From Roseovarius marisflavi (GTDB lineage: Bacteria; Pseudomonadota; Alphaproteobacteria; Rhodobacterales; Rhodobacteraceae): 64,000 nt of DNA. Numbering within the stretch: the stretch's first letter is position 1; every line of letters begins with the position of its first letter. The stretch spans positions 48,029 through 112,028 of the forward strand of contig NZ_FRBN01000012.1 in the NCBI RefSeq assembly GCF_900142625.1, written 5' to 3'. This document shows, one piece after another, positions 50,952-59,926 of this stretch. A model generated the notes under the pieces. That model did not search any database. It had not been told where the DNA came from and was given only the letters and a program-made list of their open reading frames with translations. Made by a program: the position numbers and the translations under genes.

Positions 50952-52094
50952 TTAGAACGGTTTTCGCCAGGCAACTGCCAGTGACCAATCGGCCTTGGAC
51001 TGAACCCCGTTGAGGTTCTGATAGACCGGCAGGCCAAGCTCGACCCCCAGCAATTGCCCCTTGAGAAGCCCGCGTCGCGGCGTGAGATCGGCACCGGCGT
51101 AAAGCGTGATATAGTCGCCGCCATAATTGCGCGGATCGGCCCCAAGCGACGGTCCGGCAATGTTGATGTCACGGCCCTTGATCCGCCCGGCATGGCGATA
51201 CTCGGCGCGTCCCGAATAGCTTATCCAAGGGGCGGCGCGATAGCTAAGCCAGCCGGTCAGGGCGGCCTCGTGCCCAAAACGATAGCCCTCGTCATTCTCG
51301 CCCAAACGCACGATGCCGCGCACCTGCCCGCCCCAGTTCAGCGCACGCTTGCCGGTCTCATAGGTCAGGCTTGGGTGAAGGTCATAGGTGCCCGATCCAA
51401 GCTGCATCGAATAGGCAAGCCGCCGGGTGGGGCGGGTGTTCATCGGCGAGAGCATCTGGCCGGTTTTCGTGATCGACCCGGTCGGCAGGCTAAGCCCAAG
51501 CCCAACGCGCGCGCTGCCTTTGGGGGTCTTTTTAAACGCCAGCAAGGCACCGAGCCGGATATCGCCAAGCCCGTTGGATGTGCTGGTATTGTCGCCCAGA
51601 ACCGTGGTGCCCGCAGGCCCTGCATAGGTGCGCATGGTCATGGATTTTTCCACATAGGGCAGCATCCCCATCAGTGTCAGGCGATGGCTTGGCGCATACA
51701 TCGCGCCGAGCATATGCATGTCCATGCTCATGCTGACCGGGGCCACGCGGATGGTGGGCGGCTGGCCGGGCAGGGCGGCAAAGACGTTGGGCACGGTGGT
51801 GACGAGCGTGTTGGCATCCATGTCGTTGGTGCCTTCGCGAATGCCCGACATCTCCATCGTGCCATAGCGATAGGTCAGCACCAGCTTGCCCTTGGGCAGC
51901 TGGTGACGCCCCGGCACGCCGATCGGGCCATGGCGGTGCATCTTCTGGTGTTTCTTGGTGTGAGACATGCCGCCCGTTGTCGGCTGCTCCATCGTCATTC
52001 CGTCGCTCTCAGGTATCATGGTCTGGGCATTGGCCGTCGGCGCCAAAAGCCCGGCGCATACAAGTGCCGCGCCAACTGTTCGGTTGATCATCAT
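50952..52094 (-). CDS. Met/His-rich outer membrane barrel (MetA-type transporter family)
   Basis: About 380 residues with a signal peptide (to APTANA). The mature N-terminus is Met/His-rich (MIPESDGMTMEQPTTGGMSH, KKHQKMHRHG), suggesting copper or other soft-metal binding. The rest is a beta-barrel: LPKGKLVLTYRYGTMEMSGI, NGLGDIRLGALLAFKK, VGLGLSLPTGSI, ending VAWRKPF with a C-terminal Phe. It resembles the MetA-pathway phenol degradation/transporter fold. It shares direction with two DUF2946-like genes upstream, so a copper-related locus is possible. The start (ATG 52094 or nearby) is uncertain. Confidence 0.7.
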   Translation of the reverse strand: MMINRTVGAALVCAGLLAPTANAQTMIPESDGMTMEQPTTGGMSHTKKHQKMHRHGPIGVPGRHQLPKGKLVLTYRYGTMEMSGIREGTNDMDANTLVTTVPNVFAALPGQPPTIRVAPVSMSMDMHMLGAMYAPSHRLTLMGMLPYVEKSMTMRTYAGPAGTTVLGDNTSTSNGLGDIRLGALLAFKKTPKGSARVGLGLSLPTGSITKTGQMLSPMNTRPTRRLAYSMQLGSGTYDLHPSLTYETGKRALNWGGQVRGIVRLGENDEGYRFGHEAALTGWLSYRAAPWISYSGRAEYRHAGRIKGRDINIAGPSLGADPRNYGGDYITLYAGADLTPRRGLLKGQLLGVELGLPVYQNLNGVQSKADWSLAVAWRKPF

Positions 52095-52166
52095 TGTATC
52101 TTTCAGATCGGACACGCCCTTGGGCGGCCCGTTATTTCGGTCTTGGAACGTGAAAATGTCAGGTCT

Positions 52167-52568
52167 TCAGGACCGAAGGCGCGGCGGTGCGCGCGAGCGA
52201 TAGGGGCCTTGGCCATCCGCATTGGCCCAAAGCGAGGCCATTGGTGCGATGCGGGTGGTGGTGGCCACACGGGTAGGCGGGGTGATCGGCTGATCTGGGG
52301 TCAGCAGGGCGGCGGTGATGCCAAAGGTCGGGCATGGATCGTGCTGGGCTTCGCCATCATCCGCTGTGCCCTCCAGGGGCAGGCTCTGGCTTCCGATAGG
52401 GATATAGATGATCTCGGCGCCGGTACAGATCGCCATCATGCCGGAAGCGGGGGCGCCGCCCGCCATCACCATCGGCAAGGCCGCCACGCGCAGCGCCAGA
52501 AGGCAGGCGATCAGGATCGCGGCAAGGCCACGGAAAGCTGATCTGATCTGTGAAAGGGTGCGCCGCAT
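52167..52568 (-). CDS. DUF2946-like exported or membrane protein
   Basis: A 133-residue protein with one N-terminal hydrophobic segment (GLAAILIACLLALRVAALPMV). The later Cys/His pattern (ICTGAEIIYIP ... DGEAQHDPCPTFG) resembles DUF2946, where cysteines follow a C-T-x-x-G and D-H-x-x-C-P arrangement. It lies 72 bases upstream of the barrel gene on the same strand and probably forms a unit with it. A metal-binding role is inferred. Confidence 0.55.
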   Translation of the reverse strand: MRRTLSQIRSAFRGLAAILIACLLALRVAALPMVMAGGAPASGMMAICTGAEIIYIPIGSQSLPLEGTADDGEAQHDPCPTFGITAALLTPDQPITPPTRVATTTRIAPMASLWANADGQGPYRSRAPPRLRS

Positions 52569-52977
52569 GTCTGCCCTGAAGGTGTTTTGCAGCGGTTATA
52601 TTCGAGATTACGAATTTGTGAAGCGCGCCCGGGCCGATTGGCCCGTTTTGACGCAGGGCCGGGCGCGCAGGCTGGACTGCGCGCAGGGAAACCTGAGTCA
52701 TATGAGATAACTCGTATTTAATATCTAGGCGTGGCTCATCAAAAGCCGGACTGAATCGCAGGTGAAGAAGTCTGGCCGCATTGGGGCTGGCATGGCCGAC
52801 ATGGCCCTGTTCACCGGTTCCGAAGCACCCACCGGCCCCGACAAAGGGGGCGGAAAAGCGATTTGGCTGAACAGGTAGCTATGCGGCAGGCGCTCATGCG
52901 CCGGATGCCCCGCTGGAGAGGCACCGATGTCGTAAATTCGACAGAGCGCACGGGCAGGACCAATCGGCAAATGCCAG
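52569..52977. other. Intergenic region with no gene seen
   Basis: 408 bases between the two DUF2946-like genes. No convincing frame on either strand. Near 52700-52726 there is an AT-rich patch with AGATA/TATCT symmetry that could be a promoter or operator for the gene at 52568. I looked for a cobalamin riboswitch-like core and did not find one. Confidence 0.4.
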
Positions 52978-53370
52978 CTATCCCAGGGCCAACCCAGGGG
53001 GCGCGCGCGGGCTGTACGCGGCAGGCAACGCGCCTGCCGCGACCCGAAAATCGTCACTTTTTACGTGTGTCCGTGAGTAGACAAGGTCAGTGGCATCCGG
53101 TTCGGCTCCACAATCGGGCAACACCCCGGCAGCCGTGAAAAACGGGCAGGGCGTGTAAAGCTGGTGTTTGTCGTGTTTGGCCGATGGGGTCGGCCCATCG
53201 CCCATGTGCAGCGCATGCGCTGTGATCTTGGCTTGTGCGGCCCGGGCTGCCAGCTCGTGCTGGCACTCAAGCCTAGGGGCGGCTGCGACGCGCAGGGCAA
53301 GCAACACGACAAGAAGCGCCGGGACCATGCCCAGGGCCTCTATTGCCTTGATGATTCTGCCGATTTTCAT
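52978..53370 (-). CDS. DUF2946-like exported or membrane protein, second copy
   Basis: A 130-residue protein with a hydrophobic N-terminal segment (ALGMVPALLVVLLALRVAAAP), then ECQHELAARAAQAKITAHALHMGDG, and Cys/His motifs HDKHQLYTPCPFF and LPDCGAEP. The layout (helix, then C/H-containing short domain with C-P-F/T-F) parallels the gene at 52167, so they look like distant paralogues. Start ATG 53370 (GGTGGCG upstream). Confidence 0.5.
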   Translation of the reverse strand: MKIGRIIKAIEALGMVPALLVVLLALRVAAAPRLECQHELAARAAQAKITAHALHMGDGPTPSAKHDKHQLYTPCPFFTAAGVLPDCGAEPDATDLVYSRTHVKSDDFRVAAGALPAAYSPRAPPGLALG

Positions 53371-53529
53371 CGCCACCAATTCCCCGACCCAAATAAAACA
53401 GGCCGATTGTTCCAAAATCCGTCGCGGACCCGAGTAATGAAAGAGGGCTGCTTGTGGTCGAGGGTAACCCGGCAGGGGCCATGCAGGCCTGTGGCGGATC
53501 GTCGCGGCCTCTTGTCGTGACGCAAAGAG

Positions 53530-54396
53530 CTATGCGGCGCGACGCTGGCGCCAGAGCGTGAACAACCCCGCCCCCACGATCAGGGCGCCACCAAGCGCCA
53601 CGTTCAGGCGGATCGTTTCGGAAAAGATCAGAATGCCGATGGTGCTTGCGAACAAGAGCTGCAGATAGGCAAAAGGCTGGACCGCGCTCGCCTCGGCGAC
53701 CTCGTAGCATTTGATCAGCGTCCAGTGCCCCGCAGCCCCGGTGATGCAAAGCGCCCCCATCCAGACCCAGTCAGAGCCAATCATCGGCTCCCAGAACGAC
53801 ATGCCGACGGCGGTCATCGCCGCGGAGCCGACCGTGCCGGTCCAGAAAAAGCTTGTCGCGGCGGTATCGCGGCGCGCCACGTAGCGCGTCAAAAGACCGT
53901 AAAGCGCAAACATCAACGCGGCGATCAGCGGCACGATGGCTTGCGGTTTGAACACGCCAAAGCCGGGCTCCAAGATGATGATCACCCCGACAAAGCCAAC
54001 CGCGATCGCGACCCACCGTCGCCAGCCCACCTTTTCACCCAGAACCGGCCCCGAGAGCGCGGCAATCAACAGCGGATAACAGGCAAAGACCGCGTGGCTT
54101 TCGACAAGGCCCAAGAGGGTGAAGCCAAGGATCATCACGCAGATTTCCGTCACCAGAAGCAGCGAGCGAAACGCCTGCATCACCGGCTGGCTCGTGGCGG
54201 CGGCGGCGCGCAGACCACCGGCCTTGCGGCTGGCGATGGTCATCACGAAGGCGGCAAAAAACCAATAGCGGATCATCACCACCATCAGCACGTTGTATTC
54301 GCTGGCAAGATGGCGCGAAATGCCGTCCTGCACCGCGAAGATGAACGTCGTGGTGATCATCAGCCAGATACCCAGCCGGGTGTTTTGCGCGTTCAT
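53530..54396 (-). CDS. DMT superfamily transporter (EamA domain)
   Basis: A 288-residue membrane protein with ten hydrophobic helices in two EamA repeats: WLMITTTFIFAVQDGISRHLA at the start, ALSGPVLGEKVGWRRWVAIAVG (the P-x-x-x-G-E-K-x-x-x-R-x-W motif), and ATIGILIFSETIRLNVALGG in the second half. Exports small metabolites in this family. It overlaps mnmD by four bases (ATGA). Confidence 0.88.
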   Translation of the reverse strand: MNAQNTRLGIWLMITTTFIFAVQDGISRHLASEYNVLMVVMIRYWFFAAFVMTIASRKAGGLRAAAATSQPVMQAFRSLLLVTEICVMILGFTLLGLVESHAVFACYPLLIAALSGPVLGEKVGWRRWVAIAVGFVGVIIILEPGFGVFKPQAIVPLIAALMFALYGLLTRYVARRDTAATSFFWTGTVGSAAMTAVGMSFWEPMIGSDWVWMGALCITGAAGHWTLIKCYEVAEASAVQPFAYLQLLFASTIGILIFSETIRLNVALGGALIVGAGLFTLWRQRRAA

Positions 54397-55070
54397 GTCG
54401 TGCCCTTCATGGCGGTGGTCATATGGCGCTTGCGGCCAAAGCCTGGCTGACGGGTAACGATAAATCCGGCCGCTGCAAGCCCCCGGCGCACAAAACCTGC
54501 GGCGGTATAGGTGGCGGCTGTTCCCCCGGCCTTTGTGTGGCGCGCGACCTCGGCCAAAAGGTCATCTTGCCACAACTCCGGGTTTTTGGCCGGGGAAAAC
54601 CCGTCGAGGAACCAGGCATCGGCGCGCGCCGACCATGCGCCAAGGGTCTGGCGCGCATCGCCCTCGATCAGGGTAAATGTCAGGTCTGGCAAGGTGATCA
54701 CCTGTGCCCCGCCCTGCCAATGGGGGGAAAGCTCTGCGGCGATATCCGACAGTTCGGGAAAGGCCGATTGCGCGCGCCGCATCTGTTCGGGGCTCATCGG
54801 ATAGGCCTCGAATGTGGTGAAATGCAGCCGCCCGTTGACCTTGGCCGCGCGCCAGGCCGCGAGGCTTGCCAAAAGGTTCAGCCCGGTGCCAAAGCCAAGC
54901 TCGGCAATGTGGAACCCGTCACAAAACCGCGCCGGAAGGTCGTTGCCCGCCAAAAACACATGCCGCGTTTCAGCCAGCCCGTTTTCAAGGCTGAAGTAAG
55001 GGTCGTCGAACCGGGCAGAGACGGGAATATCGCCGTCACGCCAGAGGACATCGGCCTGCTGGCCCTGCAT
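54393..55070 (-). CDS. mnmD: tRNA mnm5s2U34 methyltransferase MnmD
   Basis: A 225-residue methyltransferase. LWRDGDIPVSARFDDPYFSLENGLAE is the MnmD/MnmC start, then ELGFGTGLNLLASLAAW (SAM site), WFLDGFSPAKNPELW and TYTAAGFVRRGLAAAGF. It is the same domain as the N-terminal half of E. coli MnmC, here standing alone. It methylates nm5s2U34 in some tRNAs. Start ATG 55070. The MnmC-like oxidase is divergent, 63 bases away. Confidence 0.93.
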   Translation of the reverse strand: MQGQQADVLWRDGDIPVSARFDDPYFSLENGLAETRHVFLAGNDLPARFCDGFHIAELGFGTGLNLLASLAAWRAAKVNGRLHFTTFEAYPMSPEQMRRAQSAFPELSDIAAELSPHWQGGAQVITLPDLTFTLIEGDARQTLGAWSARADAWFLDGFSPAKNPELWQDDLLAEVARHTKAGGTAATYTAAGFVRRGLAAAGFIVTRQPGFGRKRHMTTAMKGTT

Positions 55071-55133
55071 GCTGTGATCCTTTAAGGCGGGGTTAGGGTG
55101 ACGTGACCATGCAGGGGGACAGGCGTTTTGGCA

Positions 55134-56162
55134 ATGGCCGATGTAACGGTGATGGGGGCGGGGATTTTCGGCCTTTCGGTGGCCTGGACCTGCGCGCAGC
55201 GCGGCGCGCATGTGCGGGTGATTGACCCGAACGGCCCCGGCGCCGGGGCCTCGGGGGGCATCATCGGGGCGCTCGCGCCACATGTGCCGGAGAAGTGGAA
55301 TGAGAAGAAAGCGTTTCAATTCGAAAGCCTGATCATGGCCGAGCGATTTTGGGCCAGCGTCGCCGAGGCCTCTGGCCTATCGCCGGGATATGCCCGCCTC
55401 GGCCGGTTGCAACCGGTTGCGGATGAGGCCGCTTTGACGCTGGCGCGTGCGCGGGCGGAAAATGCGCGCACGCTCTGGCAGGGCAAGGCGATATGGCGCG
55501 TGGTTGCCGCCGACATAGGCTGGGCACCGCTGAGCCCCAGCGGATATCTGATTGAGGATACGCTAAGTGCCCGCCTGCATCCGCGCCGCGCCTGCATCGC
55601 GCTTGCGGCGGCGATCCATGCGAAGGGGGGCGAGATGGTGACCTCGGGCACAGCCGAGGGCCGGGTGATCTGGGCCACTGGCGTTGCGGGGTTGCACGAG
55701 TTGAGCCGCGCCCACACCCGCAGCGTCGGCAGTGGCGTCAAGGGACAGGGCGCGCTTTTGGCCTATGACGCCGCCCACCTGCCGCAGCTTTTCGCCGACA
55801 TGCTTCATATCATTCCGCATGAGGACGGCACCACCGCGATCGGATCAACCACCGAGAACACCTATGACGACCCCAACAGCACCGATGCGCAGCTTGACGC
55901 GGTGATCGCGCGGGCGCGCGCGGCGGTGCCGACCCTGGCCGATGCGCCGGTTCTGGCGCGATGGGCCGGCATTCGCCCCCGAAGCCGCAGCCGCGGCCCG
56001 ATCCTTGGGGCGCACCCTCTGCGCGCCGGTGAATTCATTGCCAACGGCGGATTCAAGATCGGCTTTGGCATGGCCCCCAAGGTTGCAGAGGTGATGGCCG
56101 ACCTGATCCTTGACGGGGTGGATGCTATCCCCGAGGGGTTCCGCCCCGACGCCTCGTATTGA
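55134..56162 (+). CDS. FAD-dependent oxidoreductase, MnmC oxidase-like
   Basis: A 342-residue DAO-fold protein: FAD site VTVMGAGIFGLSVAWTCAQRG, GAGASGGIIGALAPHVPEKW (a segment typical of MnmC-type DAO proteins), GSTTENTYDD, WAGIRPRSRSRGPILGAHP and ANGGFKIGFGMAP. MnmC(o) removes the carboxymethyl group from cmnm5s2U34. Facing mnmD, so a split MnmC is likely; the assignment to the tRNA pathway is inference. ATG 55134 chosen over TTG 55128. It overlaps no neighbour. Confidence 0.78.
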   Translation: MADVTVMGAGIFGLSVAWTCAQRGAHVRVIDPNGPGAGASGGIIGALAPHVPEKWNEKKAFQFESLIMAERFWASVAEASGLSPGYARLGRLQPVADEAALTLARARAENARTLWQGKAIWRVVAADIGWAPLSPSGYLIEDTLSARLHPRRACIALAAAIHAKGGEMVTSGTAEGRVIWATGVAGLHELSRAHTRSVGSGVKGQGALLAYDAAHLPQLFADMLHIIPHEDGTTAIGSTTENTYDDPNSTDAQLDAVIARARAAVPTLADAPVLARWAGIRPRSRSRGPILGAHPLRAGEFIANGGFKIGFGMAPKVAEVMADLILDGVDAIPEGFRPDASY

Positions 56163-56173
56163 AAGGATATGCC

Positions 56174-56578
56174 ATGCACCCCACGCTGACGGCGCTGGAT
56201 CATCTGGTTTTGACCGTGGCCGATTTTGATGCGAGCATTGCCTTTTATCGCGATGCTCTGGGCATGAAGGCAGAGGCCTTTACACCCGCTGACGGCACGG
56301 CCCGATGGGCGCTCAAGTTCGGTGCGCAAAAGATAAATTTGCATCTGGCAGGGGCCGAGTTTGAGCCCAAGGCGCGCTGCGCCACGCCCGGATCGGCGGA
56401 TTTGTGTTTCCTGAGCGATGTGGCGATTGCCGATTGGCAGGCCCATTTCGCGCAGTGTGGCATCGCGGTCGAGGAAGGCCCGGTGCGGCGCACAGGCGCG
56501 ACCGGCCCGATCCTGTCGCTTTACCTGCGCGACCCTGATGGCAACCTGATCGAGGTGTCGAACCGGATGCCGGGTTAA
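56174..56578 (+). CDS. VOC family (glyoxalase-like) protein
   Basis: A 134-residue protein: LDHLVLTVADFDASIAFYRDALGM at the start and GNLIEVSNRMPG at the end, with metal-type residues His (LDHLV), His (INLHLAG) and Glu (LIEVS) placed as in VOC dioxygenases/lyases. The substrate is unknown. AAAGGA lies before ATG 56174. It converges with pqqE (four-base overlap). Confidence 0.87.
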   Translation: MHPTLTALDHLVLTVADFDASIAFYRDALGMKAEAFTPADGTARWALKFGAQKINLHLAGAEFEPKARCATPGSADLCFLSDVAIADWQAHFAQCGIAVEEGPVRRTGATGPILSLYLRDPDGNLIEVSNRMPG

Positions 56579-57672
56579 CCCGGCGTCTTGTCCATCACCC
56601 GCCATGTCATCTCGGCCTCGTCCTGAGCGGAGAAATCGGCGGCCAGATCGCGGGTCTTGGCGTGATCGGGGGATTTGACACAGACCGGATCGGTTGCCGT
56701 GGGATCACCGGCAATCGCCATCGCCTGACAGCGGCAACCGCCGAAATCAATCGTCTTGCGCTCGCAGGAGCGGCAGGGTTCCTGCATCCAGTCGGTGCCG
56801 CGATAGGCGTTGAACGCGCTGCCGTTCTGCCAGATATCGGCAAGCGGGCGGTCGCGCACATTGTCAAACTCAAGGGTCTTGATCGTCTGCGCCGCATGGC
56901 ACGGCAGCACAAGCCCGTCAGGCGCGACATTGATGCCGGTGCTGGCCCATCCGCCCATGCAGGGCTTGGGGTAATCGGCGTGATAATCGGCGGGCACATA
57001 GTCGATCACCAGTGTGCCCTTAAGCCGCGCGCGGGCCTCGGCGACGGTGCGATTGGCCTCTGTCGCCTGCTCGCGGGTGGGCATAAGGGCGCCACGGTTC
57101 TGCATTGCCCAGCCGTGGAACTGCACGGTTGCCACCTCGATCCGGCGTGCGCCCATCTCTTGTGCCATTTCAATCGCGCGGCCAAGCTGATGCATATTGC
57201 CCCGGTGCATCACGAAATTCAGCGTCAGCGGAAAGCCGATCTCGCCGATCCATTTGGCCACGGTCATCTTGCGGTCATAGCCGCCCCTATAGCCGCCGAT
57301 CCGGTCGGCCATCGCCGCATCGGTGCCCTGAAGCGAAAGCTGCACGTGATCAAGGCCCGCCTCGTCCAATTCGGCCAGGCGCTTTTCGGTCAGGCCGATG
57401 CCAGAGGTGATCAGGTTGGTGTAAAGCCCCGCCTCGCGCGCCGCGCGCACAAGATCGGTGAGGTCACGGCGCGAGGCCGGCTCGCCCCCCGAGAGGTGCA
57501 ATTGCAACACGCCCATGGCGGCGGCCTGTTCAAACACCGAGCGCCAGTCGTCTGTCGAAAGCTCGCTCTCGCGCGCCGTCAACTCGACCGGGTTGGAGCA
57601 ATAGGGACAGGACAAAGGACAGCGATGGGTCAGTTCCGCCAGCATCGCAATGGGGGGCTGAACCTGCATCAT
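56575..57672 (-). CDS. pqqE: PqqA peptide cyclase (radical SAM)
   Basis: A 365-residue radical SAM/SPASM enzyme: cluster site HRCPLSCPYCSN (Cys18, 22, 25), LQLHLSGGEPASRRDL, and C-terminal SPASM cysteines (CMGGWAS, LPCHAAQTI, CRSCERK, GGCRCQAMA). It crosslinks Glu16 and Tyr20 of PqqA in the first step of PQQ synthesis, assisted by PqqD. The start overlaps the pqqD stop (ATGA). Confidence 0.97.
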   Translation of the reverse strand: MMQVQPPIAMLAELTHRCPLSCPYCSNPVELTARESELSTDDWRSVFEQAAAMGVLQLHLSGGEPASRRDLTDLVRAAREAGLYTNLITSGIGLTEKRLAELDEAGLDHVQLSLQGTDAAMADRIGGYRGGYDRKMTVAKWIGEIGFPLTLNFVMHRGNMHQLGRAIEMAQEMGARRIEVATVQFHGWAMQNRGALMPTREQATEANRTVAEARARLKGTLVIDYVPADYHADYPKPCMGGWASTGINVAPDGLVLPCHAAQTIKTLEFDNVRDRPLADIWQNGSAFNAYRGTDWMQEPCRSCERKTIDFGGCRCQAMAIAGDPTATDPVCVKSPDHAKTRDLAADFSAQDEAEMTWRVMDKTPG

Positions 57673-57941
57673 GTCACCTCTAGAAAGCGGCGATTGGCCA
57701 GCTCTTGCAAAAATTCCGTGCTGTCGCGGGTCACGTCTTCGAGCGGCGCCTCAAATGTCGCCGAAAGGTCGGCGGCGATGGCCGCAAGCGTGGTTTTCCC
57801 GTCAACCCGGCTCAGGATGGCGTGGCCGATGGGATCAAGCCGGATCGCGCGCTCGGGGGCCAAAAGAACCCAGTTGTCGCGCACGGCATCAAAGTGAAGC
57901 CGCACGCCACGCGGCAAAAAGGGTGTGCCCTCGGGGGTCAT
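57669..57941 (-). CDS. pqqD: PQQ biosynthesis peptide chaperone PqqD
   Basis: A 90-residue protein of the usual length: MTPEGTPFLPRGVRLHFDAV start, VLLAPERAIRLDPIGHAILSR middle, ELANRRFLEV end. It binds PqqA and presents it to PqqE (RiPP recognition element). ATG 57941 overlaps the pqqC stop by four bases. Confidence 0.96.
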   Translation of the reverse strand: MTPEGTPFLPRGVRLHFDAVRDNWVLLAPERAIRLDPIGHAILSRVDGKTTLAAIAADLSATFEAPLEDVTRDSTEFLQELANRRFLEVT

Positions 57942-58699
57942 GCCGCACCCTTTGCCAACAGGCCCTCGCCGGTTTGCCATGCACCGGGGGGGATGCGCGC
58001 GGGATCGACATAGGCCGAATAAAGCGCATCAAGCTGTGACCAGAGCACATCGGTTTTGAACACCAGGGCGGCGGCGGCAGCATCCTGTTTTTCGCCCGTA
58101 TCGGCGTGATCGAGCACCCATTTCAGCCCAAAAGCCACATCCTTGGGGGCCTCTTTCAGGCGGTTGCGGAAATAGGCGAGGCTGCTGTCATCGGCAAAGG
58201 CGTAGTTAGCCAGCAGCCCCTCGATCCGCTCGGCGTGGATTTTCGGCGCGAAAAGCTCGGTCAGCGAGGCCGCGACCGCCTCGAGCAGGGGTTTGTCGCG
58301 CACGAAATGCACATAGGCATCGACCGCGAATTTGGTGGCAGGCAACACCCCATCGGTGCTTGCGACATAGTCGGGGTCAAGCCCGACCGCCTGCGCAAGG
58401 CGAAGCCAGCGGCGAATCCCGCCTTCATTCTCGGCGGTGCCATCATGGTCCTCGATCCGCGAGCGCCAGATTCGGCGCAGGGCGGGGTCCTCGACCCGGC
58501 TCAGAAAGGCGGCATCCTTCATCGGGATGCGCGCTTGGTAATAATAGCGGTTGATCACCCAGGCGCGCACCTGATCGGGGGTACAGCCACCGGAATGCAA
58601 AAGGTGATGAAACGGGTGCCGGTCGTGATAGCGCTCGGCGCCGATCTGGCGCAGGCGGGCCTCGAATTCGGCCGGGGTGGCGGTTTTGGTGGCGGTCAT
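57938..58699 (-). CDS. pqqC: Pyrroloquinoline-quinone synthase PqqC
   Basis: A 253-residue helical protein: RYHDRHPFHHLLHSGGCTPDQVRAWVINRYYYQ at the start; conserved EDHDGT in RIEDHDGTAENEGG and TELFAPKIHAERI. It performs the last eight-electron oxidation and ring closure of PQQ. Start overlaps pqqB stop (ATGA). Confidence 0.97.
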   Translation of the reverse strand: MTATKTATPAEFEARLRQIGAERYHDRHPFHHLLHSGGCTPDQVRAWVINRYYYQARIPMKDAAFLSRVEDPALRRIWRSRIEDHDGTAENEGGIRRWLRLAQAVGLDPDYVASTDGVLPATKFAVDAYVHFVRDKPLLEAVAASLTELFAPKIHAERIEGLLANYAFADDSSLAYFRNRLKEAPKDVAFGLKWVLDHADTGEKQDAAAAALVFKTDVLWSQLDALYSAYVDPARIPPGAWQTGEGLLAKGAA

Positions 58700-59589
58700 A
58701 ACGTCAGCTCCATTCCGTCCTGCCCAATGGTCCAGCCGGCGGCCTCGGCCTCGGCCCGTTCGGCCGCATCGGGGCGGAACACCGGGTTGGAATTGTTCAT
58801 ATGCACAAAGACCTTGCGCCCGATCCCAAGGTCGCGCAGCGCGGCGATAGAGCCCTCTGGCCCACTCATCGAGATATGGCCCATGCGCTTGCCGGTCTTC
58901 TGGCTCAGCCCCATCTCAAGCATCTCTTCGTCGCGCCAGAGCGTGCCGTCGAAAAACACCATATCGGCGCCCTTCAAACGATCCGCCAACCGCTTGGTCA
59001 CGGCGGCGCAGCCGGGGATATAGTAGATATCGCGGCCCTCGGCATGGATGTGGACACCGGTGGTCTGTTCTCCCTCAAGATCGGTTTTGACCTCGGCCCC
59101 TTCCATGTAAAGCGGCACCTTGCCGGGCACCGAAAACAGGGTCGCGGTGAGGCCGGGCAAAAGCGTGGTTTCCTTGTCCAGCGCGATTGTGACGCGCGGC
59201 ACGCGGGCCGGATCGACCGCGTTGAGCAACGGATTGGCGGCCAGAACATCGTGGATTTCGCCGGTGGCATGCAGGGCAAAGGGCTGTTGTTCGCGCAGCG
59301 ACAAAAGCCCCGCAACGTGGTCGATATCACCATTGGTCAAAAGCACGGCTGCGATCGGGGATTTGCGAAGGCCCGTCGGATGCAGCGCCGGATTATCGGC
59401 GATTTGGCTGCGGATATCCGGCGAGGCGTTCAAAACGACCCAACGCTCGCCATCAATGCTGATAGCGAGCGAGGATTGTGTAGATGACGGGATTTTACCC
59501 GCGCGGGCCAGATTGCAATTGTCGCAACCGCAATTCCATTGCGGAAGCCCGCCCCCGGCCGCAGCACCAAGTATCAAAGCTTTGAACAC
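58696..59589 (-). CDS. pqqB: PQQ biosynthesis protein PqqB
   Basis: A 297-residue metallo-beta-lactamase-fold protein: ILGAAAGGGLPQWNCGCDNC at the start, LLTNGDIDHVAGLLSLRE, FFDGTLWRDEEM, GHISMSGPEGSI, HMNNSNPV. It is a hydroxylase acting on the tyrosine moiety of the intermediate. Second gene of the operon, 33 bases after pqqA. Confidence 0.96.
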   Translation of the reverse strand: MFKALILGAAAGGGLPQWNCGCDNCNLARAGKIPSSTQSSLAISIDGERWVVLNASPDIRSQIADNPALHPTGLRKSPIAAVLLTNGDIDHVAGLLSLREQQPFALHATGEIHDVLAANPLLNAVDPARVPRVTIALDKETTLLPGLTATLFSVPGKVPLYMEGAEVKTDLEGEQTTGVHIHAEGRDIYYIPGCAAVTKRLADRLKGADMVFFDGTLWRDEEMLEMGLSQKTGKRMGHISMSGPEGSIAALRDLGIGRKVFVHMNNSNPVFRPDAAERAEAEAAGWTIGQDGMELTL

Positions 59590-59621
59590 CTGCTACCTCG
59601 CTGCGCCCGAGATTGAATTAT

Positions 59622-59723
59622 TTAGAATAGGACGCCGCCGCCGTCGCGTTCTTCGGCCGGGCCGTACATGTTGATTTCCATGCCGCAGTTCAACTCACGC
59701 AGAACAGGTTTACTCCATGCCAT
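59622..59723 (-). CDS. pqqA: PQQ precursor peptide PqqA
   Basis: A 33-residue peptide: MAWSKPVLRELNCGMEINMY, with the essential Glu16 and Tyr20 in E-I-N-M-Y, followed by a short Gly/acidic tail. These two residues become PQQ. The start ATG 59723 follows GGGAGG. First gene of pqqABCDE. Confidence 0.96.
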   Translation of the reverse strand: MAWSKPVLRELNCGMEINMYGPAEERDGGGVLF

Positions 59724-59926
59724 GATCAATCCTCCCTTGGGTTCGTGGCTAGACCCTTGAATTAGATATTTGCAACCTCGACTTGTCAACGCTTCTGACG
59801 GGATCACTCCTACGACTTTAGTGCAGGGCGCGGGCGAGGGGCTTGTGTCGTGTCCATGTCATGGGCGAAGCTGTGCCAGGAGTAGGGGTGATCGCCCGCA
59901 TCACGGATGGTTTGCGAGGGACTGGC

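Noticed and set aside
51054..52541. A 495-codon plus-strand frame
   Set aside because: It is antisense to the barrel gene and the DUF2946-like gene; His/Arg-rich shadow composition.
52569..52977. Possible cobalamin riboswitch before the DUF2946-like gene
   Set aside because: A GGAACCGGTGAACAGG sequence on the minus strand looked tempting, but the conserved core and the B12 box are missing.
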